From: Thermaceae bacterium
GTDB taxonomy: Bacteria; Deinococcota; Deinococci; Deinococcales; Marinithermaceae
Assembly: GCA_015490435.1 (NCBI GenBank)
Contig: WFXV01000088.1
Location: forward strand, 1-14,651
DNA: 14,651 bases
Reading direction: 5' to 3'
Below are positions 6,550 to 12,938 of this stretch, piece by piece (position 1 is the first letter of the stretch; each line of letters starts with the position of its first letter). The notes beneath the pieces were generated by a model. The model was not told the DNA's origin. It saw only the letters and a list, made by a program, of their open reading frames with translations, and made no database searches. The translations under genes were made by a program, and so were the position numbers.

Positions 6550-7634
6550 GCCGGCACCCCCACCAGCTCCCGGATGCGCGAGGCGGCGAGCAGGGCGGCG
6601 TCGGGTCGGCCGAGGGCCCGGGCGCGCTCGGCGAGGGGGGCGCGCGCCACCGGGTCCTTGAGCCAGGCGTCGAGGAGTTCCCCGAGCTCGCGGCGGCTCT
6701 TGGCGAAGCGCCCGGCCCCCTTTTGCTCGAGCCAGCGGGCGTTCGCCTCCTCGTGGCCCGGGATTGGCTTGTAGACCAGGTAAGGCTTGCCGGCGACCAG
6801 CGCCTCGGCGACCGTGAGCCCGCCCGCCTTGCCGAGGAGGAAGTCGGCGGCAGCGAAGAGCTCGGGGAAGAGCCGGCCCACAGGGTAGGTGAGGACCCGG
6901 ACCGGCCCGTGCTCCTCCCGCCTCACGCCTCCGTTTTTGCGAAAGCGCACCACCTGGGCGGGGCGCCCCAGGGCGATGACCGCCCGCACCGCCTCCTCCT
7001 GGGCGCGGTAGGCCTCGGTGGCCCCGCTCGCGATCAGGATCACCGGGCGTTCGTCGAGCCCGTGTTTTTCCCGCAGGACCTCGCCCGGGGGAAGCTCGCG
7101 GAAGACCCGCCGCACCGGGAGGCCGGTCACCGCGATCTTCGCCGGCGGGATCCCGAAGCGGGCGAGGTCGGCGGCGGCCTCGGCGCTCGGGGCCAGGATC
7201 AGATCGGCGGCTGCTTGTGCCCAGTGCCGGTGGGCGCGGAAGTCGGTGACCACCAGGACGTTGGCGAACCCGTGGGGCACCGCCTCGCGCACCCGGCCGG
7301 CGAGGGCGGTGGCGGTGGGGAAGCTCGAGACCACCACGTCGGGCTCGAAGGCGAGCACGTCGGTCCGCATCGCCTCGAGGCCGGCGCGGTCGAACTGGGC
7401 GGTGATGATCCGGGGCTCGCTCTCGCGGTTGGTGAAGCGGTAGAACCAACCGTAGAGCCCGGGCCAGTGGCGGAGGGAGAACTGGTAGAGGCCCACCACC
7501 GGGAGCCGCTGCCAGAGGGGGATGTACTCGAGGTAGTCGCGCTCGATCCCTTCGCAACCCAGTGCCTCGTGCACCGCCAGGTTCGCGTGTAGGTGGCCCC
7601 CACCGAACGACGCCGAGAGGAAGAGCGCGCGCAT
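6546..7634 (-). CDS. MGDG-synthase / UgtP-type lipid glycosyltransferase (GT28)
   Basis: A 362-residue peripheral membrane glycosyltransferase of the GT-B fold, related to monogalactosyl- and processive glucosyl-diacylglycerol synthases and MurG. The N-terminal acceptor domain opens with FLSASFGGGH (about 5-14), the family's glycine-rich hallmark. VSSFPTATALAG and TDFRAHRHW follow, with ILAPSAEAAADL near mid-protein. The C-terminal donor domain has SGATEAYRAQ and GKAGGLTVAEAL (268-279), then YKPIPGHEEAN (288-298), matching the nucleotide-sugar site. It probably adds a sugar to diacylglycerol or another lipid at the cytoplasmic face; the sugar cannot be read from the sequence. The start is ATG 7634, sharing one base with the permease stop (TGATG). 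The longer frame from 7688 only adds permease-overlapping sequence. Confidence 0.92.
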   Translation of the reverse strand: MRALFLSASFGGGHLHANLAVHEALGCEGIERDYLEYIPLWQRLPVVGLYQFSLRHWPGLYGWFYRFTNRESEPRIITAQFDRAGLEAMRTDVLAFEPDVVVSSFPTATALAGRVREAVPHGFANVLVVTDFRAHRHWAQAAADLILAPSAEAAADLARFGIPPAKIAVTGLPVRRVFRELPPGEVLREKHGLDERPVILIASGATEAYRAQEEAVRAVIALGRPAQVVRFRKNGGVRREEHGPVRVLTYPVGRLFPELFAAADFLLGKAGGLTVAEALVAGKPYLVYKPIPGHEEANARWLEQKGAGRFAKSRRELGELLDAWLKDPVARAPLAERARALGRPDAALLAASRIRELVGVPA

Positions 7635-8767
7635 CAGCCTCGAATCCCCTTCCATCCTAGAGCGAAAAAGAGCAGGATCGGGGTCCATACCGCCACCGCC
7701 GGGGGCAGGAGCCCTACCCCGCCCAGCGAGCGGAAGAGCAAGAAGGCGAGGTAGAAGGCCACCGCCAGGATCACGCTGAGCCCGAGGGAAAGCCCCGGGG
7801 TGCGGGCGTAGCGGACCGCGAGCGGGAGGGCGACGAGGATCAAGACCAGGTTGGATAGCGGGAGCGCGAGCTTCGCGTGGAAGATGAGGGCCGCTTCCCT
7901 GCGCTCGGCCTCGGGGAGACCTGCGTCCCGGCTGCGGCGGTAGGCCTTCGAGAGGCTAAAGGTGTCGGCGGCGAGGGGGTCGGCGAAGCGGGCGATCGCC
8001 TCGCCGCGGGAAAGCCCGGTCTTCAGGGTGAGGCGGGCGTCCTTCTTCTTGGGCAAAAGCGCCCCTAAAAAGACCTTGCGCACCGCCTCCTCGAGCGCCT
8101 CGCCCCGGGCGCGCTCGAGCTCGGGGATCGCGCCGTAGTCCACCCGGTAGAGCTCGTAGCCCACGAGCTCGAGCACGTTCCCCCGGTACTTCCCCCGCTC
8201 GGCGAAGACCAGGGTGGCCCGCTTGCCCTCCCACTTCTGCAGGCGCACCCCGACCATCTCGTCCTTGGCGTAGTCGTAGTCCTTGAAGTAGAGCTCGAGC
8301 CCCCCGCCCAGGGGAATGTTCATCCCCTTGAGCCGCACCAGCCCCCGCCCCTTGGTGTGCATCTCCTCCCACCAGAGCACCCGCACCTTCTCGTTGGTGT
8401 GGGGGGCGACGTACTCGTTCAGCCATAGTGATACCCCGGCGAGCAAGACCCCGATCACGAGCACCGGCCGGGCCAGCCGCAAAAGCGGCACTCCGCCCGC
8501 CTGAAACGCGAGGATCGCGCCCTCGCTCGCGAGCCGCCCGAAGGGCACCACCACCGCGGTCACCGCCGCCATCGGGAGGACCTGGACGAGTACCCCGGGC
8601 ACGTGGTAGGCGAGCCACTCGAGGACGAGCCCGAGGGACACCCCGGAGAGCCAGCGGCTCCCCACGTAGAAGAACCCGAAGAGGAAGACCGCGGTGTAGA
8701 AGGCCGCCGCCGCCAGGAGGACGGGGAGGACCTCGACGAGGACGAGCCGGTCGGTGCGCTTAAGCAT
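7634..8767 (-). CDS. LptF/LptG (YjgP/YjgQ) family permease
   Basis: A 377-residue inner-membrane protein with the LptF/LptG layout. Three N-terminal helices (about 10-32, 45-68, 95-118) are followed by a periplasmic beta-jellyroll (about 120-280, with LKGMNIPLGG and ELYFKDYDY), then three C-terminal helices (about 293-315, 323-345, 350-370). In LPS-bearing bacteria LptF and LptG pair with the ATPase LptB to lift lipopolysaccharide out of the inner membrane onto the periplasmic bridge. Here only one such gene is seen and no ATPase is adjacent; a homodimer or a distant partner is possible. It starts at ATG 8767, overlapping fabZ by 8 nt, and the lipid glycosyltransferase follows directly. Export of a glycolipid is a reasonable inference because Thermales lack classical LPS. 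Confidence 0.9.
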   Translation of the reverse strand: MLKRTDRLVLVEVLPVLLAAAAFYTAVFLFGFFYVGSRWLSGVSLGLVLEWLAYHVPGVLVQVLPMAAVTAVVVPFGRLASEGAILAFQAGGVPLLRLARPVLVIGVLLAGVSLWLNEYVAPHTNEKVRVLWWEEMHTKGRGLVRLKGMNIPLGGGLELYFKDYDYAKDEMVGVRLQKWEGKRATLVFAERGKYRGNVLELVGYELYRVDYGAIPELERARGEALEEAVRKVFLGALLPKKKDARLTLKTGLSRGEAIARFADPLAADTFSLSKAYRRSRDAGLPEAERREAALIFHAKLALPLSNLVLILVALPLAVRYARTPGLSLGLSVILAVAFYLAFLLFRSLGGVGLLPPAVAVWTPILLFFALGWKGIRG

Positions 8768-9179
8768 CCCGGCGCACGGCGAAGCTGATCTCCGCCCGGG
8801 CCCGCACCTCGCCCTCCACCTTGGCCTCGACCCGGGCGCGGGCCAGGCCCCGCCGGAAAAAGAGCAGCTCGCCCTCGAGGATCAGCGTGTCCCCGGGGAC
8901 CACCGGCTTTAAAAACCGGGCCTCGTGCACCCCCGCGAGGTAGGGGATCATCCCGGGCTCGAAGGCGGGGTGGTGCTGGATGCTGGCCACCGCCGCCTGG
9001 GCCATCGCCTCGACCAGGAGCACCCCGGGCATGATCGGGTGGTCGGGGAAGTGACCGAGGAAGTGGGGCTCGTTCATGGTCACGTTCTTGAGCACGCGAA
9101 AGCGCTTCTCGTCGGCCTCGAGGATGCGGTCCACCAGCAGGAAGGGGTAGCGGTGGGGCAAGAGCCGTAAGAGCTCCAC
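8760..9179 (-). CDS. fabZ: 3-hydroxyacyl-ACP dehydratase FabZ
   Basis: Hot-dog fold dehydratase of type II fatty-acid synthesis, removing water from (3R)-hydroxyacyl-ACP to give trans-2-enoyl-ACP in the cytoplasm. At 139 residues it has the normal length. The N-terminal LPHRYPFLLVDR motif and the active-site segment GHFPDHPIMPGVLLVEAMAQ are intact, with catalytic His43 and Glu57. The GTG start at 9179 has GGAGG 6 nt upstream, placed over the mreB stop codon, so translation is coupled to mreB. The next gene overlaps by 8 nt. Confidence 0.97.
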   Translation of the reverse strand: MELLRLLPHRYPFLLVDRILEADEKRFRVLKNVTMNEPHFLGHFPDHPIMPGVLLVEAMAQAAVASIQHHPAFEPGMIPYLAGVHEARFLKPVVPGDTLILEGELLFFRRGLARARVEAKVEGEVRARAEISFAVRRDA

Positions 9180-9182
9180 GGC

Positions 9183-10217
9183 TTACCTCCGGAGCACGTT
9201 GTCGGAGCTGACCAGGGTGTCCTTCAGAACCGGAAGCATCTCGAGCGCCCGCCCGGTGCCCACGGCCACCGCGTCGAGGGCGTTCTCGGCCACCAGCACC
9301 GGCACCCCGGTGCTCTCCTCCAGGAGCTTGTCGAGGTTTTTGAGGAGCGAGCCGCCGCCGGTCAGCAAAATGCCCCGGTCGATGATGTCCGAGACCAGCT
9401 CCGGCGGGGTGTTCTCCAGGGTCTTCTTGACCTCGAGCACGATCTTGTCGAGGGGTTCTTTGAGCGCCCGGGCCACCTCCTCGGTGGTGATCTCCACCGT
9501 CTTGGGCAGCCCCGAGATCAGGTCGCGCCCGCGCACCTCGGCGACCAGGTTCTCGTCGTCCTTGGTGAGGGTGGCGGCGCCGATCCGGATCTTGATCTCC
9601 TCGGCGGTGCGCTCGCCGATCAGGAGGTTGTGCTGCTCGCGCACGTAGCGGATGATCGCCTGGTCGAACTCGTTTCCGGCGATGCGCAAGGACTCCGAGA
9701 CCACGATCCCCCCGAGCGAGATCACCGCGATGTCGGTGGAGCCGCCGCCGATGTCCACCACCATGCTGCCGGTGGGCTCGGCGATCTCGATCCCGGCGCC
9801 GATCGCCGCCGCCAGGGGCTCCTCGATCAGGAAGGCCCTTTTCGCCCCGGCCTCGACGATGGCCTGGACCACCGCCCGGCGCTCGACTTCGGTCACCCCC
9901 GAGGGCACCCCCACCATGACCTGGGGCTTGAAGAAGCGGGACATCGGCGAGAGCACCTTCTTGAGGAAGAGCGTGAGCATCTTCTCGGTCAGGGTGTAAT
10001 CGGCGATCACGCCGTCCTTCATCGGCCGCACCGCCACGATGTTCCCCGGGGTCCGGCCCAGCATGCGGTAGGCCTCGATTCCCACCGCCTTGACGTCCTT
10101 GGAGTCGCGCACCATGGCGATCACGCTGGGCTCCCTGAGCACGATGCCGCGCCGCTTGATGTAGATCAGCACCGAGGCGGTGCCGAGGTCGATTCCGATG
10201 TCCTCGCCCCTGAACAT
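9183..10217 (-). CDS. mreB: Rod shape-determining protein MreB
   Basis: Bacterial actin that forms membrane-associated filaments and guides peptidoglycan synthesis along the cell side wall. The 344 residues match the usual length. Visible actin-fold elements are phosphate-1 IDLGTASVLIY (about 8-18), GVPSGVTEVERRAV, the phosphate-2 VDIGGGSTDIAV, GNEFDQAI, and the adenosine-site LTGGGSLLKNL. The start is ATG 10217 with TAGAAT ending 8 nt before it and no Shine-Dalgarno, so transcription is probably leaderless. It leads the five-gene envelope operon and is divergent from pilD across 49 bp. No mreC or mreD follows; fabZ takes their place. Confidence 0.98.
   Translation of the reverse strand: MFRGEDIGIDLGTASVLIYIKRRGIVLREPSVIAMVRDSKDVKAVGIEAYRMLGRTPGNIVAVRPMKDGVIADYTLTEKMLTLFLKKVLSPMSRFFKPQVMVGVPSGVTEVERRAVVQAIVEAGAKRAFLIEEPLAAAIGAGIEIAEPTGSMVVDIGGGSTDIAVISLGGIVVSESLRIAGNEFDQAIIRYVREQHNLLIGERTAEEIKIRIGAATLTKDDENLVAEVRGRDLISGLPKTVEITTEEVARALKEPLDKIVLEVKKTLENTPPELVSDIIDRGILLTGGGSLLKNLDKLLEESTGVPVLVAENALDAVAVGTGRALEMLPVLKDTLVSSDNVLRR
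9186..9190 (-). promoter_or_regulatory. Ribosome binding site for fabZ, abutting the mreB stop
   Basis: GGAGG on the minus strand runs directly into the mreB TAA codon and lies 6 nt from the fabZ GTG start. It confirms that start and couples the two genes. Confidence 0.75.
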
Positions 10218-10225
10218 GTCGCTTT

Positions 10226-10231
10226 ATTCTA
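10226..10231 (-). promoter_or_regulatory. -10 element for the mreB operon (TAGAAT)
   Basis: TAGAAT on the minus strand ends 8 nt before the mreB ATG. A CGGTC on the same strand (10248-10252) lies 16 nt upstream, at the -35 position, though it does not resemble TTGACA. Confidence 0.55.
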
Positions 10232-10232
10232 T

Positions 10233-10252
10233 CGGTCCCGAGCATGAGACCG
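10233..10252. repeat. CGGTC inverted repeat between the mreB and pilD promoters
   Basis: CGGTC (10233-10237) and GACCG (10248-10252) form a perfect 5-bp inverted repeat with a 10-nt spacer. Each arm lies at the -35 distance of one of the two divergent promoters (17 nt for pilD, 16 nt for mreB). It may be a pair of -35-like elements, an operator, or chance. Confidence 0.4.
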
Positions 10253-10254
10253 GG

Positions 10255-10260
10255 AATAAT
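10255..10260 (+). promoter_or_regulatory. -10 element for pilD (AATAAT)
   Basis: AATAAT matches the -10 consensus at five of six positions and ends 6 nt before GTG 10267. No Shine-Dalgarno is present, which suggests a leaderless pilD mRNA. Confidence 0.5.
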
Positions 10261-10266
10261 ACAGGG

Positions 10267-11316
10267 GTGCTGGTCTTCTTCGCTTTCCTCCTCGGGCTGG
10301 TGGTGGGTTCGTTTTTGAACGTGGTGATCCACCGGCTACCCCGGGGCGAATCCATCGTCTACCCGCCCTCCCACTGTCCGAGCTGCGGGGCCCGGCTCGG
10401 GCCCAGCGAGCTCGTGCCGGTGGTCTCCTACCTGGTGCAAAGGGGGCGGTGCCGCCACTGCGGGGCGCGGATCAGCCCCCGCTACCCCCTGGTCGAGCTC
10501 CTCACCGGGCTGCTCTTTGCCTACGCCGCCTACCGGCTCGGACCCGGCCTCGAGCTCCCCTTCGCCTGGGCCTTCCTCGCCCTCCTTGTGGCCCTCGCCT
10601 TCATCGACATCGACACCTACCTGCTCCCCGATTCGCTCACCTATGGGGGGCTCTTGCTCGGCCTCTTCGCGGGCTTTCTCCTCGGGCGGGGCGGGGAGGC
10701 GCTTTGGGGGGCGCTCCTCGCAAGCGGTCTTCTCGTGCTCATCGGCGAGTACGGGAGCCTCGTCCTGCGCCGGTTTCGGGACGGGCCGCCCTCGAACCCG
10801 GTGGGCTTCCACCAGGTGGCCCTCGCCGCCCTGGTGGGCGCGTTCGGTGCCGGGTACGGCGTCCTCGCGGGGCTTTTGAACTGGGCGGCGAACGCCCTCT
10901 TCCGGCGGGGCTTCCACCTTCCCCTCCCGCTTTCGCTCGGACTCTTGCCCCTCGCCCTCTTGCTCTCGCCCAAGGGGCCGCTGGCGGCGCTCGAGGGGGC
11001 GCTCGCCGCCGCCGGGGCGCTCGCCCTCCTCGGCGGGCTTTACTGGGCCTTCAGGCCCGAAGAAGAGGAAGGGGACGACGAGCCGGTGGCGCTCGGCTTC
11101 GGTGACGTGAAGCTCGCCGGGATGCTCGGCGCCTGGACCGGGTTCTACCCCTTCCTCGCGGGGCTCTTCATCGCCGTCTTCGCCGGGGCCGTGCTCGGGC
11201 TCCTCTTCCGGCGGCGAAAGCTCCCCTTCGGCCCCTACCTGGCGATCGGCGGGGCGGTCGCCTACTTCCACGGCGAGGCCCTGATCCAGGCTTACCTCCG
11301 GTTGATCGGTTGGTAA
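10267..11316 (+). CDS. pilD: Prepilin peptidase / N-methyltransferase (A24 family), with long internal insertion
   Basis: Inner-membrane aspartyl protease that cuts the leader from type IV pilin and pseudopilin precursors and methylates the new N-terminus. After a first membrane helix the N-terminal domain has LNVVIHRLPRGES and two zinc-type pairs, CPSC (Cys37, Cys40) and CRHC (Cys62, Cys65). The first active-site region is FIDIDTYLLPD (112-122) and the second is GFGDVK with Asp280. At 349 residues it is longer than classic PilD (about 290). The extra length lies between the two Asp motifs (about 160 residues apart) and adds hydrophobic segments and an acidic EEEEGDDE stretch. The GTG 10267 start is chosen from the -10 and because it begins at the first helix. 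mazG follows after 10 nt. Confidence 0.93.
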   Translation: MLVFFAFLLGLVVGSFLNVVIHRLPRGESIVYPPSHCPSCGARLGPSELVPVVSYLVQRGRCRHCGARISPRYPLVELLTGLLFAYAAYRLGPGLELPFAWAFLALLVALAFIDIDTYLLPDSLTYGGLLLGLFAGFLLGRGGEALWGALLASGLLVLIGEYGSLVLRRFRDGPPSNPVGFHQVALAALVGAFGAGYGVLAGLLNWAANALFRRGFHLPLPLSLGLLPLALLLSPKGPLAALEGALAAAGALALLGGLYWAFRPEEEEGDDEPVALGFGDVKLAGMLGAWTGFYPFLAGLFIAVFAGAVLGLLFRRRKLPFGPYLAIGGAVAYFHGEALIQAYLRLIGW

Positions 11317-11321
11317 GGTGG
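11315..11321 (+). promoter_or_regulatory. Ribosome binding site for mazG
   Basis: AAGGTGG overlaps the pilD stop codon and lies 5 nt before GTG 11327. It favours that start over the in-frame GTG at 11318, which would lie within the site itself. Confidence 0.6.
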
Positions 11322-11326
11322 GGCCC

Positions 11327-11932
11327 GTGGAGCGGCTTCTCGCGGTCATGCGCAGGCTCCGGGCGCCGGACGGCTGCCCCTGGGACCGGAAACAAACCCA
11401 CGCATCGCTGGTGCCCTACCTGCTCGAGGAGGCGGCCGAGGCCGCCGACGCGATCCTTTCGGGCGACGTTGAGCGGATGAAGGAGGAGCTCGGCGACGTC
11501 CTCCTCCAGGTCGCCTTCCACTCGGTGATCGGCGAGGAGGAGGGCACCTTCACCTACCCCGAGGTCGAGGCGGCGATCGTGGACAAGCTCATCCGCCGCC
11601 ACCCCCACGTCTTCGGCGACGTCCGCGTCCGGGACGCGGACGAGGTCCTCAAAAACTGGGAGAAGCTAAAAGCGAAGGAGGGCAGGAAAAAGGGCCCCTG
11701 CGACGAGGTCCCGGCGGCGCTCGGGGCGCTCGCCCGGGCGCGGAAGGTACAGGAGAAGCTCGGCGAGCCCCCCGGGGACGAGGCGGCGGTGCGGGAGGCC
11801 CTGGAAAAAGGCGACCTCGCCGAGCTGCTTTGGCGGGTGGTCGCGCTGGCCCGGGCCCGGGGCGAGGACCCCGAGGCGGCCCTCCGCAAGGCGGTGGAGC
11901 GCCGTTGTTCGACCCCGTCCCCGAGCACCTAG
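11327..11932 (+). CDS. mazG: MazG nucleoside triphosphate pyrophosphohydrolase, shortened C-terminal domain
   Basis: Hydrolyses NTPs and dNTPs to monophosphates and PPi, clearing damaged or excess nucleotides. It begins with the typical ERLLAVMRRLRAPDGCPWD. The first MazG domain has the full metal site: EEAAE (Glu34, Glu35, Glu38) and EELGD (Glu54, Asp57). RRHPHVFGD and the NWEKLK helix follow. The second domain is reduced: only RARKVQEKLG and the EKGDLAELLWRVVALAR helix remain, without a clear EExxE. Length is 201 residues against about 260 for E. coli MazG. GTG 11327 is preferred over GTG 11318 from the ribosome binding site and family N-terminus. The end overlaps the Nudix gene by 28 nt. 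Confidence 0.93.
   Translation: MERLLAVMRRLRAPDGCPWDRKQTHASLVPYLLEEAAEAADAILSGDVERMKEELGDVLLQVAFHSVIGEEEGTFTYPEVEAAIVDKLIRRHPHVFGDVRVRDADEVLKNWEKLKAKEGRKKGPCDEVPAALGALARARKVQEKLGEPPGDEAAVREALEKGDLAELLWRVVALARARGEDPEAALRKAVERRCSTPSPST
11893..11899 (+). promoter_or_regulatory. Ribosome binding site for the Nudix gene
   Basis: GGTGGAG lies 5 nt before TTG 11905, within the end of mazG. It is the best evidence for a TTG start of the Nudix hydrolase. Confidence 0.55.
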
Positions 11933-12438
11933 AAACCCCGCCCGGGCTGCGCCCGGCGGCGGTCTTGCTCGCGGTCATGGGCCCTGGGCCCCTCTCCCGG
12001 GGTTCCTTGCTCTTCACCGTCCGCGCCCCGCACCTCGCCCACCACCGGGGGCAGATCAGCTTTCCGGGAGGGCAGCTCGAGCCCGGCGAGAGCCCGAAGG
12101 AGGCGGCGGTGCGGGAGGCCTTCGAGGAGGTGCGCCTGCCCCCGGAGCGGGTCCGGGTCCTGGGGGCGCTCCGCCCGGTGCTCTCGCCGGCAGGGTTTTG
12201 GGTCCTGCCGGTGGTGGGGCGGGTGGAAGGGCCGGTGGCGCTCGTGCCCAACCCGGAAGAGGTCGCCGAGGTCTTCCTCGCCCCGATCCCCGAGCTCCTC
12301 GCCGTGCGCGCCTGGCCGGAGTGGCGAAGGGGGCGCTACGTCTGGCACTACCCCTGGCGGGGCCGGGACATCTGGGGGGTGACCGGGAACATCCTCCACG
12401 ACTTCCTCGCTAGGCTAGGGGGGAAGGAGGCGGAATGA
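11905..12438 (+). CDS. Nudix hydrolase, CoA pyrophosphatase (NudL) type
   Basis: A 177-residue cytoplasmic Mg2+-dependent hydrolase cutting a pyrophosphate linked to another moiety. The segment HHRGQISFPGG just before the catalytic box is typical of the CoA pyrophosphatase branch, which splits CoA into phosphopantetheine and 3',5'-ADP. The Nudix box runs from Gly56: G-x5-E (Glu62), then REAFEE (70-75) with all the acidic ligands. The usual Gly near the end of the box is Arg77. The TTG 11905 start is supported by GGTGGAG upstream and by where family similarity begins; the next in-frame candidate would cut into the fold. It overlaps mazG by 28 nt and the PfpI gene by 4 nt (ATGA). The exact substrate is inferred from the family. 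Confidence 0.88.
   Translation: MFDPVPEHLETPPGLRPAAVLLAVMGPGPLSRGSLLFTVRAPHLAHHRGQISFPGGQLEPGESPKEAAVREAFEEVRLPPERVRVLGALRPVLSPAGFWVLPVVGRVEGPVALVPNPEEVAEVFLAPIPELLAVRAWPEWRRGRYVWHYPWRGRDIWGVTGNILHDFLARLGGKEAE
12424..12430 (+). promoter_or_regulatory. Ribosome binding site for the PfpI/DJ-1 gene
   Basis: AAGGAGG lies 4 nt before ATG 12435, which overlaps the Nudix stop as ATGA. This is one of the strongest Shine-Dalgarno sequences in the window. Confidence 0.7.
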
Positions 12439-12938
12439 AACGGGTCGCGATCTTGATCGAGGATCTCTTCAACGAGTTCGAGCTCATCTACCCCTACTAC
12501 CGGGTGCAGGAGGCGGGCTTTGAAGTCCTCCTCGTGGGCCCCGAGGCCAAGGTCTATAAGAGCAAGTCCGGGGTGGCGATGCGGGCGACGGCGGCCGCCG
12601 GTGAGGTGGACCCCACCGAGGTCGCGGGCCTCGTGATCCCGGGCGGCTACGCCCCGGATCGGCTCCGGCGGCACGAGGCGGTGCTCGAGCTCGTCCGCGC
12701 CGTGGACCGGGCGAAAAAGCCCCTCGCCGCCATCTGCCACGCCGGCTGGGTGATGATCAGCGCGGGAATCGTCAAGGGAAGGCGGCTCACCGGCTACTTC
12801 TCGATCAAGGACGATCTAGTAAACGCCGGCGCCATCTACCTCGACGAGGCCCCGGTGGTGGACGGGAACCTGGTCACCGCCCGGGACCCCGGCGACCTGC
12901 CGGTCTGGCTCGGCCCCTTCCTAAAACTCCTCGGGTAG
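12435..12938 (+). CDS. PfpI / DJ-1 family protein (protease or deglycase type)
   Basis: A 167-residue protein of the DJ-1/PfpI superfamily, usual length and flavodoxin-like fold. The nucleophile elbow is AAICHAGW with Cys101 followed by His102. GGYAPDRLRRHEAV (70-83) carries Asp75 where Pyrococcus PfpI has a Glu. SIKDDLVNAGAIYLDEAPVV and TARDPGDLPVW closely match the PfpI branch. Members have been described as ATP-independent proteases and as repair enzymes removing methylglyoxal adducts from proteins and nucleotides; the latter role is debated. It is the last gene of the pilD-mazG-Nudix operon, where a repair role would fit. Its end overlaps the convergent moeA by 18 nt. Confidence 0.93.
   Translation: MKRVAILIEDLFNEFELIYPYYRVQEAGFEVLLVGPEAKVYKSKSGVAMRATAAAGEVDPTEVAGLVIPGGYAPDRLRRHEAVLELVRAVDRAKKPLAAICHAGWVMISAGIVKGRRLTGYFSIKDDLVNAGAIYLDEAPVVDGNLVTARDPGDLPVWLGPFLKLLG

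Noticed and set aside
6550..7557. Long N-terminal extension of the deacetylase frame (open frame of 732 residues)
   Set aside because: The first 336 residues are an Arg/Pro/Gly-rich frame-shadow of the glycosyltransferase. The real start is the coupled TTG at 6549.
8560..10332. 590-residue minus-strand open frame over mreB, fabZ and the permease
   Set aside because: High GC removes stop codons; the translation is Arg/Gly/Ala/Pro-rich, and three recognised genes occupy another frame on the same strand.
10336..11349. 337-residue minus-strand open frame opposite pilD
   Set aside because: Glu/Gly/Pro-rich antisense shadow of a clear prepilin peptidase gene, with no start signal.
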